From: Rhopalosiphum padi
Taxonomy: Eukaryota > Arthropoda > Insecta > Hemiptera > Aphididae
Reading direction: 5' to 3'
Length of the DNA: 64,000 nt
Assembly (NCBI RefSeq): GCF_020882245.1
Contig: NC_083599.1
Span: 68,617,745-68,681,744 of the forward strand
Part shown: piece by piece, positions 36,361 through 49,900 of the stretch
Layout: each line of letters starts with the position of its first letter
How positions within the stretch are numbered: position 1 is the first letter of the stretch
Made by a program: the position numbers and the translations under genes
Notes under the pieces: model-generated
The model's database searches: none
Seen by the model: the letters and a program-made list of their open reading frames with translations, nothing else
Told to the model about the DNA's origin: nothing

Positions 36361-37266
36361 AGTATAAAGTTGTTGTCTCCCCCCCCCCAGACAAATCCCA
36401 TTTACCGCACACTTGACGGGTGGGCGAATGCGGTATACGTCATTTGAACACGTTGCCCTTGGGGTTTGGAAATGTACTCCTCACCGTGTCACTGCACATA
36501 ATCCGTCCGCCGATTATTACCACCCCCCTTCTTGAGATCAATGGTTGTCAGAGATGAAACGAGGAACTTGCCTCGAGCGGCGTCGACAAGTGCAATCGTC
36601 AAATCTTAAAATATTAATAAAGTTTATTTAAACTGTACGCATACACCGATGCGATATAATCCTATTTCTGTAATGGTAATAACTGAAAATGACTACGTCG
36701 AACAATATCTGTTTCGGCGGAAACGGAGAAATTCTACGTCACTACTACAATCATATAATATGTGCCTATGTCAATCGTACATTCGCACGGCTAAGTTATA
36801 GATCCGTCATAAAAATAATATGATATTACCTAATACCAAGTCAAAAAAAAATATATAATATACAATATAAAGCGGCGACGGTATTCCAAAGTTTGGAATA
36901 TTTAAGTGTCAGATTTCAGAGTAGATAATAATAATATACTCGTCACGATCCGCGATCGTGCTGTGGTCGTACGTGCGTTAATCGTTATCATCGAAAAATA
37001 TAAAATAATATTATATAATATACCGGACGGGCGATTGAAACGAATATTATTTTGTTATACTGTACGCGTATTTCGAGATATGTATATATACGTAGCCCAC
37101 GTTCTATACCTAAGGTGGCTATATATGATGTACGTCGTAATACGCAATATAACGTCGTCGTATAATAGGGGGTCGGTGGCTATCGTTCGGGTTTAGCGTT
37201 TACCGGAGTGGCTGTGTACGACTGAGGTATACTCGCGTGGGAGGACTATATATGCGATCCTATATT

Positions 37267-37302
<36 letters not shown>

Positions 37303-37520
37303 AGCTGGAAATGTTTTTATTTCGTCTTTATATACGTAATACCGCTGGAACATTTCGTTCAAACGACTATATCGCAAGCCACAATTGCTTCCACGGCAGT
37401 GTAATATGACCACTGTGCGTGTGCTTTAAAAACTTTGTTCGTTTGAAGATTTACCGGAAATTTTTCACAAAAGTGCACGCTAATCTATATAGCCGGCTGT
37501 TGTTACTAGGGTTCTAATTC
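36361..37520. other. CpG-richer island with palindrome and (TG)15 tract
   Basis: G+C rises from the C-run near 36380 onward, with CCGCGATCG, GTACGTGCG and TACGCGTATTTCG words. A 96-codon + frame at 36906-37196 starts at GTG and shows no domain. A 19-bp perfect palindrome TATTCCAAAGTTTGGAATA lies at 36882-36900. The island could be a regulatory module upstream of the putative promoter at 39.8-40.1 kb; that link is an inference. Confidence 0.35.
37269..37298. repeat. (TG)15 microsatellite
   Basis: Fifteen uninterrupted TG units. Confidence 0.95.
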
Positions 37521-39739
37521 GATGTTCGAATGCTAATATGTAGTTTTAACTAAACACGTTCAAAAAAGTAAACAATAAATAACTTTCAGTAATGTACCTA
37601 CAGAGTTTTGCAGGTTTTCTGGAATATTTTTTTAATACATATCATTGTACATAATACTTTAATAGTAGGTATATAGTGAAATAAGCAACGACGTAGAATA
37701 ATGTTATACTTACACTTATTCGTCTCAGTCCCTAAATACTCTGAAGATGATTTTTTTTATTATTATTTATGTATACATACCTAAAATGTACGTAATTTTT
37801 AAAACGAGTTTTAAAAATTTTACTTTACTTTTGTTTAATTTAAATTTTAAATTATATATCATACTATTTTAACTGTGTAATTCGCTTAATTAAAGTAGTT
37901 TCAATGTATAAAATAAAATGCAATCCAATTTACTATTAACTGTTTTCAGAATTATTATTATAAGACAACTATCTTACAGTTTGTATATTATATTTTCATT
38001 GTTAAATGTTGAGGATATTTTTGGTTTATAGATCGAGAACATTATTATGTGGTACAGGTAAAGTATCTTCAGTTCTAATTAAATAAAAATATAACGTAAG
38101 TCTATAATTACATCAATCATACTGAAATCGTGAACATGCTTAGAAAGCTTTCATTATAAACTAATATGTCGTTATCAATTGTTAAAAGTGTCACGAAAAA
38201 GATAAAAATACAATTTATACTTTTCTTATTCAAGTTGTGTAAGAGTAAGGTCTAAATGGCATAGCAAAGTTTACGAATAGTTATTTTAGATGATTCAATA
38301 TATTATCTGTTTCATAAAAATTTGAACAGAAAAATACCTATTAAAATATAATATAGATAATGTCGTAAAATATCGTTATTTTTCGTTCAGACATCCATTG
38401 TTGAAAATTTGAACTTTAAACGCTTATAAAACAAACATTAACTAAGAATTTTTGATATTTTTTAATTGCTATAAGGAAAACTTTGAGAAACCGGGTCATC
38501 AATTTCAAGCTTCAGTCTTCAGTTAATACCCCAGGGCCCAGGTATTAAAATTATATGCTTATAAACAATAAAATAATTTGCAACTTTTCGTAATTTTGAT
38601 GAATTGTCTCAGCATTTTAACTTAAAACACGCTTATCAAAATAATTTCAATATTTGATTTTAATATTATTTAACGGGTGTAAAAATCACGAATAGGAATC
38701 TTTATAATAAATAATCAAGCTTTTGACAAACAAAAAAATATCAATTTAAATTTAAATACAGAATAAAAAAAATGAATTTCTATAAATAGCTTAAAATGAT
38801 CATAATATTTTGAAAATTTTATCGCATGACGTATAAAATGTAAAATTAATATTTGGCAAAAGTATCGGGTTTACGAATTTAATACGATGTTAATAATAAC
38901 ACAAAAACAATATACAATTATGTTATTACGTGGTATTACATTAATTTATTTCGTAATAAATTATTAGGCGATTACAAACTTTCTGTTAGTGACAATTTCC
39001 ACCCCCCCCTTTCTGCACTTGGAACTGTTGTCACTTATAAGATTATTTTTTAAGGGAGAGGTAAAGGTACAAAGGAAGCCCAAATGTGGGCAAGTCGAGA
39101 GGTGAGACGGCTATTGAAAAAAATATTTGCCTATAATAATATTTTTATTTTTTGTTCACCACGCCACTGACAAGATAATATACTTACAGTATATCGTCGT
39201 GTATGATTCACACTTTATGTTATACGTGTATGTAATATAATGTCATTATTATGTTACCTATATAATTTACGCGATTCGAAAATATCAATAATATAACAAT
39301 TTCCACTTCCAAAATGTCAAGTCCTTCATCTAGTTTGTTCTCGTTATTTTTCTCTAATCGACACGACGGTGGCAGTGGCAGGTAAGTAATATTATTATCG
39401 CAGTAGATATTATAGGCGTTAATAATATCATCGTGTCCATCACAAACTTTGATAATCGGCAATCGTTAAAAATACGATATGTTTTCCACGCGGTTCTGTA
39501 TACGCGTATAGACGACGACACCATGTAGCGATATTATTATGGAAAACGTCAGTTGAAAAAAATATAATAATAATAAATCGTCCATAGTCGCGGTTAAAAT
39601 TCGATGGGAATTACGTTGGGCAGGTATATTATGCGTAGCATTGCGTAGTTAAAAAAATCGTTTGTAAAACAAAAATAACGCACCGCGTCATATCACTCGA
39701 CGTATTAAATAATATTTTATTGTCGTCATCATCATTATC
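37521..39739. other. AT-rich non-coding stretch
   Basis: No supported gene. It includes a hairpin at 38523-38548 (TTAATACC and GGTATTAA around CCAGGGCCCA) and a hAT-like remnant ending at 39169. The last 300 bases become CpG-rich toward the putative promoter. Confidence 0.45.
38984..39169. mobile_element. hAT-like MITE remnant
   Basis: The right edge CACGCCACTG is CAGTGGCGTG on the minus strand, and a C-run (CCACCCCCCCC) lies near the left side, as in other CAGTGGCGT-type copies. The left boundary, near GTTAGTGACAATTTCC, is uncertain and no target duplication was confirmed. Confidence 0.35.
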
Positions 39740-40068
39740 TGCCTATATATACCTACCTACCGCGGAACGACCGCGGTTAGCCGACATACCGTAACCTCTG
39801 TCGGTAGCCATTCGTGGTATAGGTAGGGGTAGGCATGTGTTGTTGTTGTTTTTATTATTATTATGGTGATAAGACGGTATATATATTATTCGCGTGTGTG
39901 GGTAAATTGGCCGGCGGCGCGGCGGCGGCGGGCACACACATGCGCCGTGTATTGATTGCCGGCAACAACAACGCGTCGGAGTCGCGCGCTCTCGCGTTAC
40001 AGACCGTTAAATAATCGCCGCGAGAGTATAAAACGGGAAAACCCGAAAGCCACGGCGATCACAAAACC
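39740..40068 (+). promoter_or_regulatory. Putative CpG-rich promoter with TATA box
   Basis: G+C and CpG are high (GGCCGGCGGCGCGGCGGCGG near 39909-39928, GTCGCGCGCTCTCGCG near 39980). TATAAAA occurs at 40027-40033. Arthropod initiator-like TCAGTG at 40069-40074 lies about 44 bases further on, a little too far; GATCACA at 40058-40064 has better spacing. The following transcribed region lacks ATG and ends in a consensus splice donor, which supports the assignment and the + orientation. Confidence 0.5.
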
Positions 40069-40543
40069 TCAGTGTCTTGCCCCGTGCCGGCGACATCCCT
40101 TCTCGCCCGTCCGCTGCACAAGTCGCAACGAACGGTTCTTCTCGCGTCTCCGCCGTACGATACGAGAGACAGAAAAAAAAAATAATACCTACGCTTAAAA
40201 ACAAAACATTTTTTTTCTCGTTCCACTGAACACAAAAAAAAAAAATCCAAGAAAAATTTTCATTTATTTTCCGCCGTTTCCAAATTTTCTCCGGATAAAA
40301 ATCCCGACTTGTCCGATTTTCGATCACTCCCACGCCGTCTCCGTCGGAAAGCTGCATGCAGTTGTACGCGGCCAAAAATAATTTCACCGCAATATTCACG
40401 TAGTCCCTCGTACGTTTCTTGCTTATTTCGCCGTCATCGCCTTCGTCCTCCCCCACTCACAAACCCCGGGAACAGTCGAACAGGACTGTCGTAGCCGCAC
40501 ACCGCCAGAGATCGGAGGACTCCACTTCCACTGTCCGCACGAG
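40061..40543 (+). other. Putative non-coding first exon (5' UTR)
   Basis: About 480 bases of C-rich, CpG-rich sequence contain a single ATG, at 40356. It opens a 15-codon upstream ORF that stops at 40401-40403. The region ends CACGAG|GTAAGT, a strong splice donor, at 40543/40544, after which the composition drops abruptly to AT-rich intron-like sequence. ATG depletion, composition, a TATA box about 30 bases upstream and the donor together fit a 5' UTR exon of a + strand gene. The protein it serves is not in view. The 149-codon minus-strand frame through this block is best seen as an antisense by-product of its low stop density. Confidence 0.5.
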
Positions 40544-41984
40544 GTAAGTGCCTATATTATAATGTATTGGTTTGATTTCGTATATTTTAACTTGGCATAG
40601 GTATTAGACGACTACACGTATTATAATTATTATTCTATCGAAGAATCACCTGTTACTGTTAATTATTATATTTTGTGTGTATATAATATTATTATGTTGT
40701 AAAAATATCACGCCACGTGTGTGCGCGGTTAACAACACATATTATTTACGCAGCTAAAAAAATAACGATTCCATACACGGTTAATCTGCAATCAGTCGAG
40801 ATATTAAAAACAGGCTCACGTTTACCTTTTATTTTTCGAAAAGATTCTAATTAGTATTTTAAAACGATGCACATTTAACTAGATTCAGCAGTGTTTATGT
40901 ACGTGCCGTGATGTATATTAATTTTTCGCTTAGTTTTAATCGCCCGAAAAGTGTAAGTAAAATAAAAAAAATAAATAAAAATAGGTTGGTCCACATAATT
41001 GGATAGCCAATATAGATCCCTCGCCCTATATAGGACTTGTAAGTTATAATACTTACCTAATTATAATAATAATGTAGTAGTTCGATTTTAATTTATTTAT
41101 AAAATGCGTGTTTAGCAATCATGTTGGCAGGAAAAAATCATAAAATGTAATGTTTCAGATTTGTATGGTAAACATTACTGAAAATACATATAGTTTCAAT
41201 GTTATTATTTTTTAATCTACATAATGATAGTATACATTTTACGTTATGTTTATTATGTAAATTATAACGATTGTACAATTTTACATTTGGAAAAATTATG
41301 TATTTTCCACACAATTATTTCGGAATTTTTTTACTTTTAAAACATTTGTGATAATAATATTTAACATTTCATTTTTCATGGTCAATAAACGATCCATTAA
41401 TATAAAAAAAATATACTTTGTATCGATTCAATGTTAATTTACTATTTAGTAAAAGCGAAAATAAGCAAAATATTTACGCGACACCGGCTTTAGGACCAAA
41501 TCTATTTTGTTTTTCAGTTTCAAATCAGAATCATTACGATTTAGATAAATTTGTAATTTCTAAGCAAGATATAATTATAAAAAATATGTTTGCTCTTTTA
41601 ATGCTATTTACTTACATCTAATATTTTTTTTTAGTAAGTATTTCGTTCTTAAAGTTTTTACGAGTTTTTGTGCAAATTTTGAAAAAATTGTATATTTAAA
41701 AAAAATACGATATTCCGTAAAGGTATTAACTTACTTTATTGCAATTTAAAAAATGTTCATTTTAAAACCTAGTATTTTTCACGCACAATTCAAAATAAAA
41801 ATATTAGGACTAATTTAAAATAATTTACAGTACCTACCTTTCTTACGGTATGTCACATATTTGTAGTAATTATAAGTTTAAATAAATTATCTATTCATAA
41901 CTTAATACTGATATAATATAAAATAAATTAACGAGTTAAACTATTGAATTACGAAAATATAATATAGTAAAATAACACATAATA

Positions 41985-42125
41985 TACTATCTTTAGAAAT
42001 AGAAGCTGATTCACTAATTTCCATCGTTTCTTTTGCTCAGAATCATTTATATATAAACAGTGATTTATGATTGAAATCAAATTTAATATATTCACTATAC
42101 ACAATATAAGGTACTTAAAATCCTA
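41985..42125 (+). repeat. Dispersed repeat R1, right-end fragment
   Basis: ACTATCTTTAGAAATAG, then CACTAATTTCCATCG and GCTCAGAATC (42035-42044), then an ATTGAAATCAAATTTAATATATTCAC segment occur in the order seen at 63.2 kb and at the right end of the 14.2-kb copy. It is strongly diverged. Confidence 0.5.
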
Positions 42126-42404
42126 TTATATATTAAGTTCCTTATTTTTAATTGAAACTTATTTACACCATAAGAAGATAATCAAAATTACAAAATTATA
42201 ATAGTAGGATATTTAACAATAGGATATTTAAAACAATACTTTACTGCGGTAAAATTACAAACAACCATTTATGGTATTTACGTTTGTAATATTTAAAATT
42301 GTAGGCAATATAGGAATGTGTTGGTATTTCATTTATGTAGTTTTTCTTTTTGGGTAGATAGTTGTGTGTTTGTCACCACCTTATTGGGTACAGAAGAAAT
42401 TCCT

Positions 42405-42432
42405 AAAAGTTTCTATATGTATAGAAACTTTT
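42405..42432. repeat. Perfect hairpin, 13-bp arms, 2-base loop
   Basis: AAAAGTTTCTATA is followed by TG and its exact reverse complement. One more base pair of CT/AG can be added with a single-base slip. No flanking element was identified. Confidence 0.65.
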
Positions 42433-43561
42433 TAGATAGAAAACTTGACCTATTTGTGTGGTAATATTTTAAGCCTAAAGAAGTACTACTAGTGACTTGT
42501 GAACAAACACACATTTACAGTTCAATGATTTTTTAACAAAAAATTGTTTTTTGAATCAAAAATAAAAATAACGTTAATGTTCATCAATTATTATTGGTGT
42601 AAGTATTAAATTAATATTTTACTGTTTTAAAAATATCTACACATATAATATATTATATGTCATGCTATACAAATTTCGAGTGTGTACATGCATTTAATTA
42701 TCATTGAATTAAACTTGAATATTATAATTGTTTTTTTTTTTTATAGAACATCAGATTTAATTATAATATTATTTCGAGTTTTAATATATGTCAGTATTGT
42801 TAATAAGTTTTTTTTATTTACACATCATTCATTTATTTATTAAAATTTGATACACAATTGTTTTAATAAGAATGTATATCATTAAAGTTGTAAAAGAAAA
42901 AGATTTCCAAAAATATAATGGATTATTATTGTTAAGCACGTTAAGAGATTTCTTGTAGAAAATATTTAATACTCACGTAATATCCTGTATAGTATACACA
43001 CATATTATATTTTTATATTGTATCGTGTGAATTGTCTCTATCTATTTTGGTGTTTCATATTTCTTTTGTACAGTTTTCACCAACAAAACTTTCAAGAGAA
43101 CAGTGATTTTGATTCCAATGAACTTTCTCACGTTAGTTGCCGTATATCATGCTCTGTTTTATCTTATATATGTACTTGAATTATCATAAATATTGAATAA
43201 TCGTTACAATTACACTTGAATATCTATAATACTAGACACTGATTCAAATTATTAAAAAAATAAAAATTAAATAATTTACTCGAATGGATTATATGTTAAT
43301 TTACCAATAGTCAGCTAGTATCAAATTAATAAGTAATTTATTCGTTCAATTATATTGTTTCTATTGTTATACAATAAAAATAAAATAACTTTTGATAATC
43401 ATACCTAATTAAAGTAATTGATGTAAAAATAAAATATAATATATATAATATTACAATATTATAAATTTATAATACGTATCAATGAATCTAGGATCTAGGA
43501 TTTGAATTAACTGCAATGTAGTTGACTGTTATACAGATAAATGTACCTATCTTAATATAAA

Positions 43562-43980
43562 TTATGCACCTGCATCTCATCTAGATAAATAAATAAATAA
43601 ATTAGTATTTAATTTATTGGTATCTAAGATTTAAATAAAATTATGGAAATCTACATAAATATCTAGATAAATCTCGTTGTGTAATTCATTTGTATTTTTT
43701 TCAATAATCGTTTACTAATATTGTATTTTATACGTATTTTCTTTTTAAATATTTTTAACACAAAATACGCCTTCCTGGTTATGTCATTTATCAAAAAAAT
43801 AACTGTTGTGAGATTAAAATCTAGATAAAAAAGTTTTATCTACATATTATTATTTATCTAAATAAAAATTAAATATCCAATCTTCATATCGATCTAAATA
43901 TTTATTATTTAGCTGGTAATCTAATATATTTTATCTAGGTATTATTTTTGCTATTTGAACTCAATACTGCAGGGCATAAG
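43562..43980. mobile_element. hAT-like element with internal ATCTAGATAAA repeats
   Basis: The left end TTATGCACCTGCA and the right end TGCAGGGCATAA are inverted with one extra base. TAAATTA and TAAGTTA (six of seven matching) flank TGC...GCA as a possible decayed duplication. The word TCTAgATAAA or its complement recurs about eight times inside (near 43579, 43661, 43820, 43836, 43855, 43891, 43932), a pattern like subterminal transposase-binding repeats. No coding frame is present. Confidence 0.5.
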
Positions 43981-46900
43981 TTAACAGTATACATATCATA
44001 TTGTTAAATATATTAACTTTTTCAACATTCAAGATAACATTGTGAATAGTTAATTTATTAAAGACGTTTAGAAAATTAAATTAGTTATATTTATACAAAT
44101 TATGCTCGAAAAAGGGGTTTTTTATTGTTTTTTTTTTAATGATTATTCAGTCAATTTAATATACGATTAGTTTCTATAGTTTGATGAACATTTATTTAGA
44201 TCATTGGTAGGTAATACGTTTAAAGGTATTTTACATTTTATTTTTTATTCCAAGTTCGTTCCACAAGGCACGGCAATACAATTTAATCAGGTATATGTTT
44301 ATATTCGTATTTAATTTCGTCTATTCTCGATAGAAATTAAACTAGGGCGGTCGAAAAAAATCTGCAACAGTGATATTGTCCACTTGTAAGAGTAACATAA
44401 TTTCTGCTGAAAAAAATCACCTAAAAGCTGCAATAGTATTGTGAACAATATTATAATATGAAATTGTTTGTGCTTATATATTAACATGTACAATAATTAA
44501 AAAACTACGTTCATAATAATTTTTATTTTTGTTCACTGAAACAGTACTTATAGTTTTTCAATATGAAACATTCCGAAACACCGTGGTAAATAACAACACA
44601 TGTATTAGTATTTGGACAAAATTTTTTAACATATTATAACAATATTATATTAAAATGTCAAACATAATATACTGAAATGCACTTTCAGTGCCTGAAGTCT
44701 TTGAGGTATTTATTTAAATCGCGTGTAGCCTCTACATAAGTAGCCACTGTTTTCAGTTTTATCACAATTCACATATGTATACCGTATACGTATATATCAT
44801 TATAATTTGTTTTATACTTGCACGACATTTATTATGTGATTTTTCAGACAGTGGTATCTTATTTTCATTGATTATTTTATGGCTTTACACGGCGAAGTTT
44901 AATGTGGGACATTTAAAATCAACCATGAATTATAAATTGTATGTGTGCCCAACATTACTTTTAAAACAAGTTAAAACAACGCCATACAATATGGGTATTA
45001 TTCGGCGATATAGATGCATACGTACATTATTATTTATTATGTCTTTTTAATTTTAATGAATTTTTGTGACGTTTCCATTTGCATTATTTCGATTAATCGT
45101 GACAATACATTATACATTATTTTCTTATAATTTTAGAAAGCGTTTTTAATTACAATAAACATATCAGTTACAAATATCAGAAATATAATTAGAAAACATG
45201 GATTCAATGTATATGTTTAATTTTTAGGTGGGGTGTTCAACTAATTAAAAAATTGTTTAACTTGGTTTTAGAACCAGATGTCACAATGTCTAAATCTGAA
45301 ACTCGTGTTATTAGTGCCTATAGGTACCTGAATAATTTATCAGCCTTTATTTAAAAATTAAACTATTTACATCAAATATTCTATATTAACCTACACACAA
45401 ACAAGATATATATCAGTATAATATTGTATTAGAGTTAAACTTACAGTTAGACGATTCATATATAATGTAATATACAAATACAAGTTCTCTTTGTAATTGT
45501 ATAGTTGAAAATTTTTTTTCGAAAAACGGTTTTGTTTGTCTACTGCTATTGTCTAATGAACATTCAATGTACCATAAATCTCACAAGATAAACAAATACT
45601 ATTCAAGGCCACTAAAACATTTTTAAGCTTCAAAGTTCTCAATAAGTATTCCTCGAAATTTCATAGATTATTCTGGAAAATCTATATATTATTAAATTTA
45701 TAACTTTCTGTTTTCTTACAATGATCGCCCCCCAAAAAGGCTTTTATTTGAAAATATAATTAAATTGTTAATATTGACTTGATATATCATCTTCTTAGGA
45801 AATATCAAAAACAATACCATTAATACTTAAATATCGTACTTATGACCATTTCGATAATCTTTAGACAATTATTTTCGTGCATTAGTCTTTTTATCTTCTT
45901 CAAGTTTAAAATGGCATTCAACATTTCTTGAGTTCTTTTTCAACTAAAAAAAAATATTAGCTTGTCATTTTTTCAATTGAAATAACAACATCATTCTTAC
46001 AGTTATTCACAATTATATTTGTCGACTTTAAAAACTTATAATATAATATTTACACTAATAGCATTATATAAATTTGTATTACAATTCAAAAAACTAATAA
46101 TACTGAAAATTAAAGCCCCCATGGCAATATTAAAATATCTGTAGCTATTTAATTAAATATTATTATTTATGTAAATAAAGATAATTAATACGATAATTTA
46201 ATTTATTAATTATTGTTTATAATAAAACATATTTTTATGATTTGATATTTAAGTTAAAACTTTGTTTTTTTTCATATCTTATGTATTTTATGAACATAAA
46301 AATAACATTCACTTAAAAATACGTTTTAATTTAATCTAATTTATTTCAATATTATTTTTAGAACTTTACTAATTTCAATTGACACCCCTGAGATATTTGG
46401 CTAATTCCAGCAAAGGACGAGCAAACAAATCGTATAAATAAACAAATAATAATATTATTTTTTTTTATTTAACCAATTGGTTTGATGTATTTGTTAAAAG
46501 GAATAAACATAGTATAATTTTTTTTAAATCGTTTGTTTTTAAATTTTTAACTTTATACTTTGTTATTGACAAAGTAATAAGTTGTAATTAATCATTAACT
46601 TTTCCAGTGCTTTTTATTCAGCAATCACCTACCACGTATTATTTGAAAAAAAAAAACTAGTTTTTAGAAAGCTTTATAAATTTATATTGAAAAAACAGTG
46701 AATAAAGGACACTATTTGAAAATAACATAAATATTTACGTAAAACGATTTAATTTAATATTGTAGGTACTTTGATTTTCCATTCAATAGACCAGTATACT
46801 CAATGATGTTTAAATTGTGTTGAACTGTTAAACACTGCTCGAAAAGTCCAAGTTGTTGTTGATGTTGTTTTTTTTTTGTATATACACATAGCTAAAATAC

Positions 46901-49900
46901 ATTTGTTCAATTTGGCTTCCAACCAAAGTTTTTTTAAGTGAACAGATATATAATAAATACTATTAATGTAAACACAATAATGAACGGTCTCTATTATAAT
47001 AACATTAAAATGTCTATTGTAATAAATAATTAATTTAAGGTATCCTAGTTATATAATTTATAAATTACACTTGAACTGTATTAAAGAAAATTATTGTTAT
47101 TAAATTACAAAGTTTCCACTAAAGTAAAAGTTTCTAAGTCCCGTATTTGTTACACTCGTTATATATAAAGTTGTGAATAATATTACACTATGATGGTAAA
47201 CACTCTAAATACAATTCAACAAATAATCATTAGAAATAGAGTTTGTGTAATTGTATACAACTTTTTAACGAGAATTAATACCACTCTCATATACTGTTAA
47301 TTTACATTGGTAGCAATATACTAATAATACAGTGTACACGTATCCAATAGTTGTATAGTCTTACGAGTATAACATAGTAATATTTTCATATATTTTCCAT
47401 TATCTTTCAAGACTTAAACATATTTTTTTTTTTTAAAAGAAAGAAAAACAGAGCATTATAATATATATTATCTACTACGATATACAGCTAAACTATAGAG
47501 ACGAAATATATGAGACGAATATTTTCAGTTAAAACATATTATGAACACAACAAAAATAGCAAGTGGACTTTGAATACGCAATGTGCGTGTGCCACTACTG
47601 CATATTTACGAATCTGTTTTGAAAAATATGCATTCTGTTTGTATAAAAGAAACGCATGGAAAACAAATCGATTATAATATGAACTCAATAGGTGCACTAG
47701 TACTGAAAGTTTATTTCGTTTAATCATGGCGCATTCGAAAAGAGCAATTAACGAACACCACTGTAGCGTGTCAAAGTCAGTACTTATTAAAATCGCACAA
47801 ACATACTCGTTCTATTAAGCAAGAAGTCTATTTTAAGATATAAGTATTAATTTGTGACTTTATCTAGTAAAAATGTAATACAAAATGAAAAGCTGTAAAC
47901 CCTTTTTCTAAGTTTTTCTAATCAACGATTATATTCACATGAATACAGTATACATTTTATAGATACAATTTTAAGTACTCAAGGGTTAAAAGTTATAACT
48001 AATGGAACAAAATATCTCAAGGATATACATCCTATAATAGTAATTTTTCATTAAATTTAACAAATACCTATCTACGAGAATAAAAATGCATGAAATAGTT
48101 TTTATCTCATGTAATATTATGTTGCGTAATATTATGTTTATGCAAATACTTGATTTGATGTATAAATAAATATGTCACGTGTTTATTTTGACTTTTATAT
48201 TATTTTATGGACGTGTGAAGTTATTGCAAGTGAAACATATTTTTAAAGTAATATTATTGAGTGAAAATATCATGGATACTACAATCTTATACGTTGCTTA
48301 GATCTAGAAATACTTGTTTCGTATTTATGTTTTTAGTTTAGGTCAAAGCTCCAAAATAAAACCTAAAATCCCTAGCTCAACCGGGCTATTGATTTTAAAC
48401 AAAGACACAGCATCACATTTACTTAAGCCTGACCGAAACTTTTTAATCAAGACCAAAATTGTATCATTTTTCAGTCGACTAGTTGGGTAAAGAACTGAGA
48501 TAGATTAATTTAAATTTAACTAGGGAATACTATAAATGTGTATAGCTATATATATTTTAATATAATATAAACAGTTGTATTTCCTACCTATTAAAAACCA
48601 AAACTTTTTTTATTAAAACAGTAGTTAACCATAATCATTCATTTTATTACGTAGTTTTAGAAACTCGTGCGAGAATACACAGGTATCTCAAACTAATATA
48701 TCAAGGATATGATTTTTGTTTTATTATTTTAGTATAATTTTAATAACGATTCAAAAAACAATCTAATTTTATACGTAAAATATACGTATAATATATAAAT
48801 ATTATATTCTGCTTTGACATAATACGTAACGGGGGGAATTTAATGCAGTCTTTATTTTCTGAAAATTTTACAGTAACTTATATAAAATCATTATAAACAT
48901 ATTAAAAATTAAAAATTACTGCACTATAATAAATATTTTTAAATAAATCAGTAATACATATAATTTTAACTGATTTTTTCTTTTTCGTTTTATCTTAAAC
49001 AGATCTATCTTATTATGATGTATATTTACAAAAATTATTTTATTTTTATTTTGCCTATTACTGTTAACAATTATTTTTCTAGCACTATCGAATGGCATAA
49101 TATAATACTATAATAGTATAAATTGCAATCGTAATGTTTCACAATTTAAATTACCTTGATATATATGAAACGTCAAATGGAATTTCTATTTCTTCTTTAC
49201 AGTTCTACTTATTATTAATCCTATCTTAAACACGCACTTATATCAGTCGGTGAAAAATTAATTTGATTCCTTTAAATAATTTGCGTTTTATAAATGTTTA
49301 ATAGGTATCATGTTTATTTTTTTCGTGATTTTACCAATTGTAATCTTAAGAATAATTATTATTTATGAACTTTTACATTTTCAATTAAGTTTATAATACT
49401 TACATTAAAAACAATGAAGAAATATAACTATACAAGTTAAATGATTATTTATGTAGTGATTAGTGTTATTCCATAATAATTACCTGGATGTATTCAAGTA
49501 CATTTTCAAGTAATTTTTACTCTCAACTCTCATAATAAAATATTAAAAAATAATTTTTTTTATATATTTCAACTAATGAAATGTTTGGTTTATTTGGCAC
49601 ATATAAGTATAAAAAAGCTTATCAAGTCGAAATTAAAAAAAGTAAATTTTTTAACGTAATTAATTAATAATTTTTGTTAAACACATTTGGGGGGGGGGGA
49701 ATGCTAAAAAACCATTAAATTAATAGATTACTTTCAAATTATTTTCTTATAGTGCCAGGAAATAATAATTTTTATTGGGTTTAACAATTTGTAATAACAT
49801 TTTTACTTGGCAAATATTTAATGGAGTAGCTTATTAATGTTTGAATATTCAATTACATTAAAAAAGATTCAATATTAATTAAAGTTTACACAAAAAATCA

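Noticed and set aside
40007..40456. 149-codon minus-strand ORF, the longest uninterrupted frame near 40 kb
   Set aside because: It lies antisense to the CpG-rich putative leader, includes Phe/Lys runs from poly-T/A tracts, has no domain, and is explained by low stop density in GC-rich DNA.
44775..45050. 91-codon + ORF rich in Ile, Leu and Tyr
   Set aside because: Composition is what AT-rich random sequence yields; no signal, domain or neighbouring exon.
47726..47818. 30-codon ORF starting ATGGCGCATTCG
   Set aside because: Coding-like start but stops after 30 codons with no splice donor or recognisable peptide.
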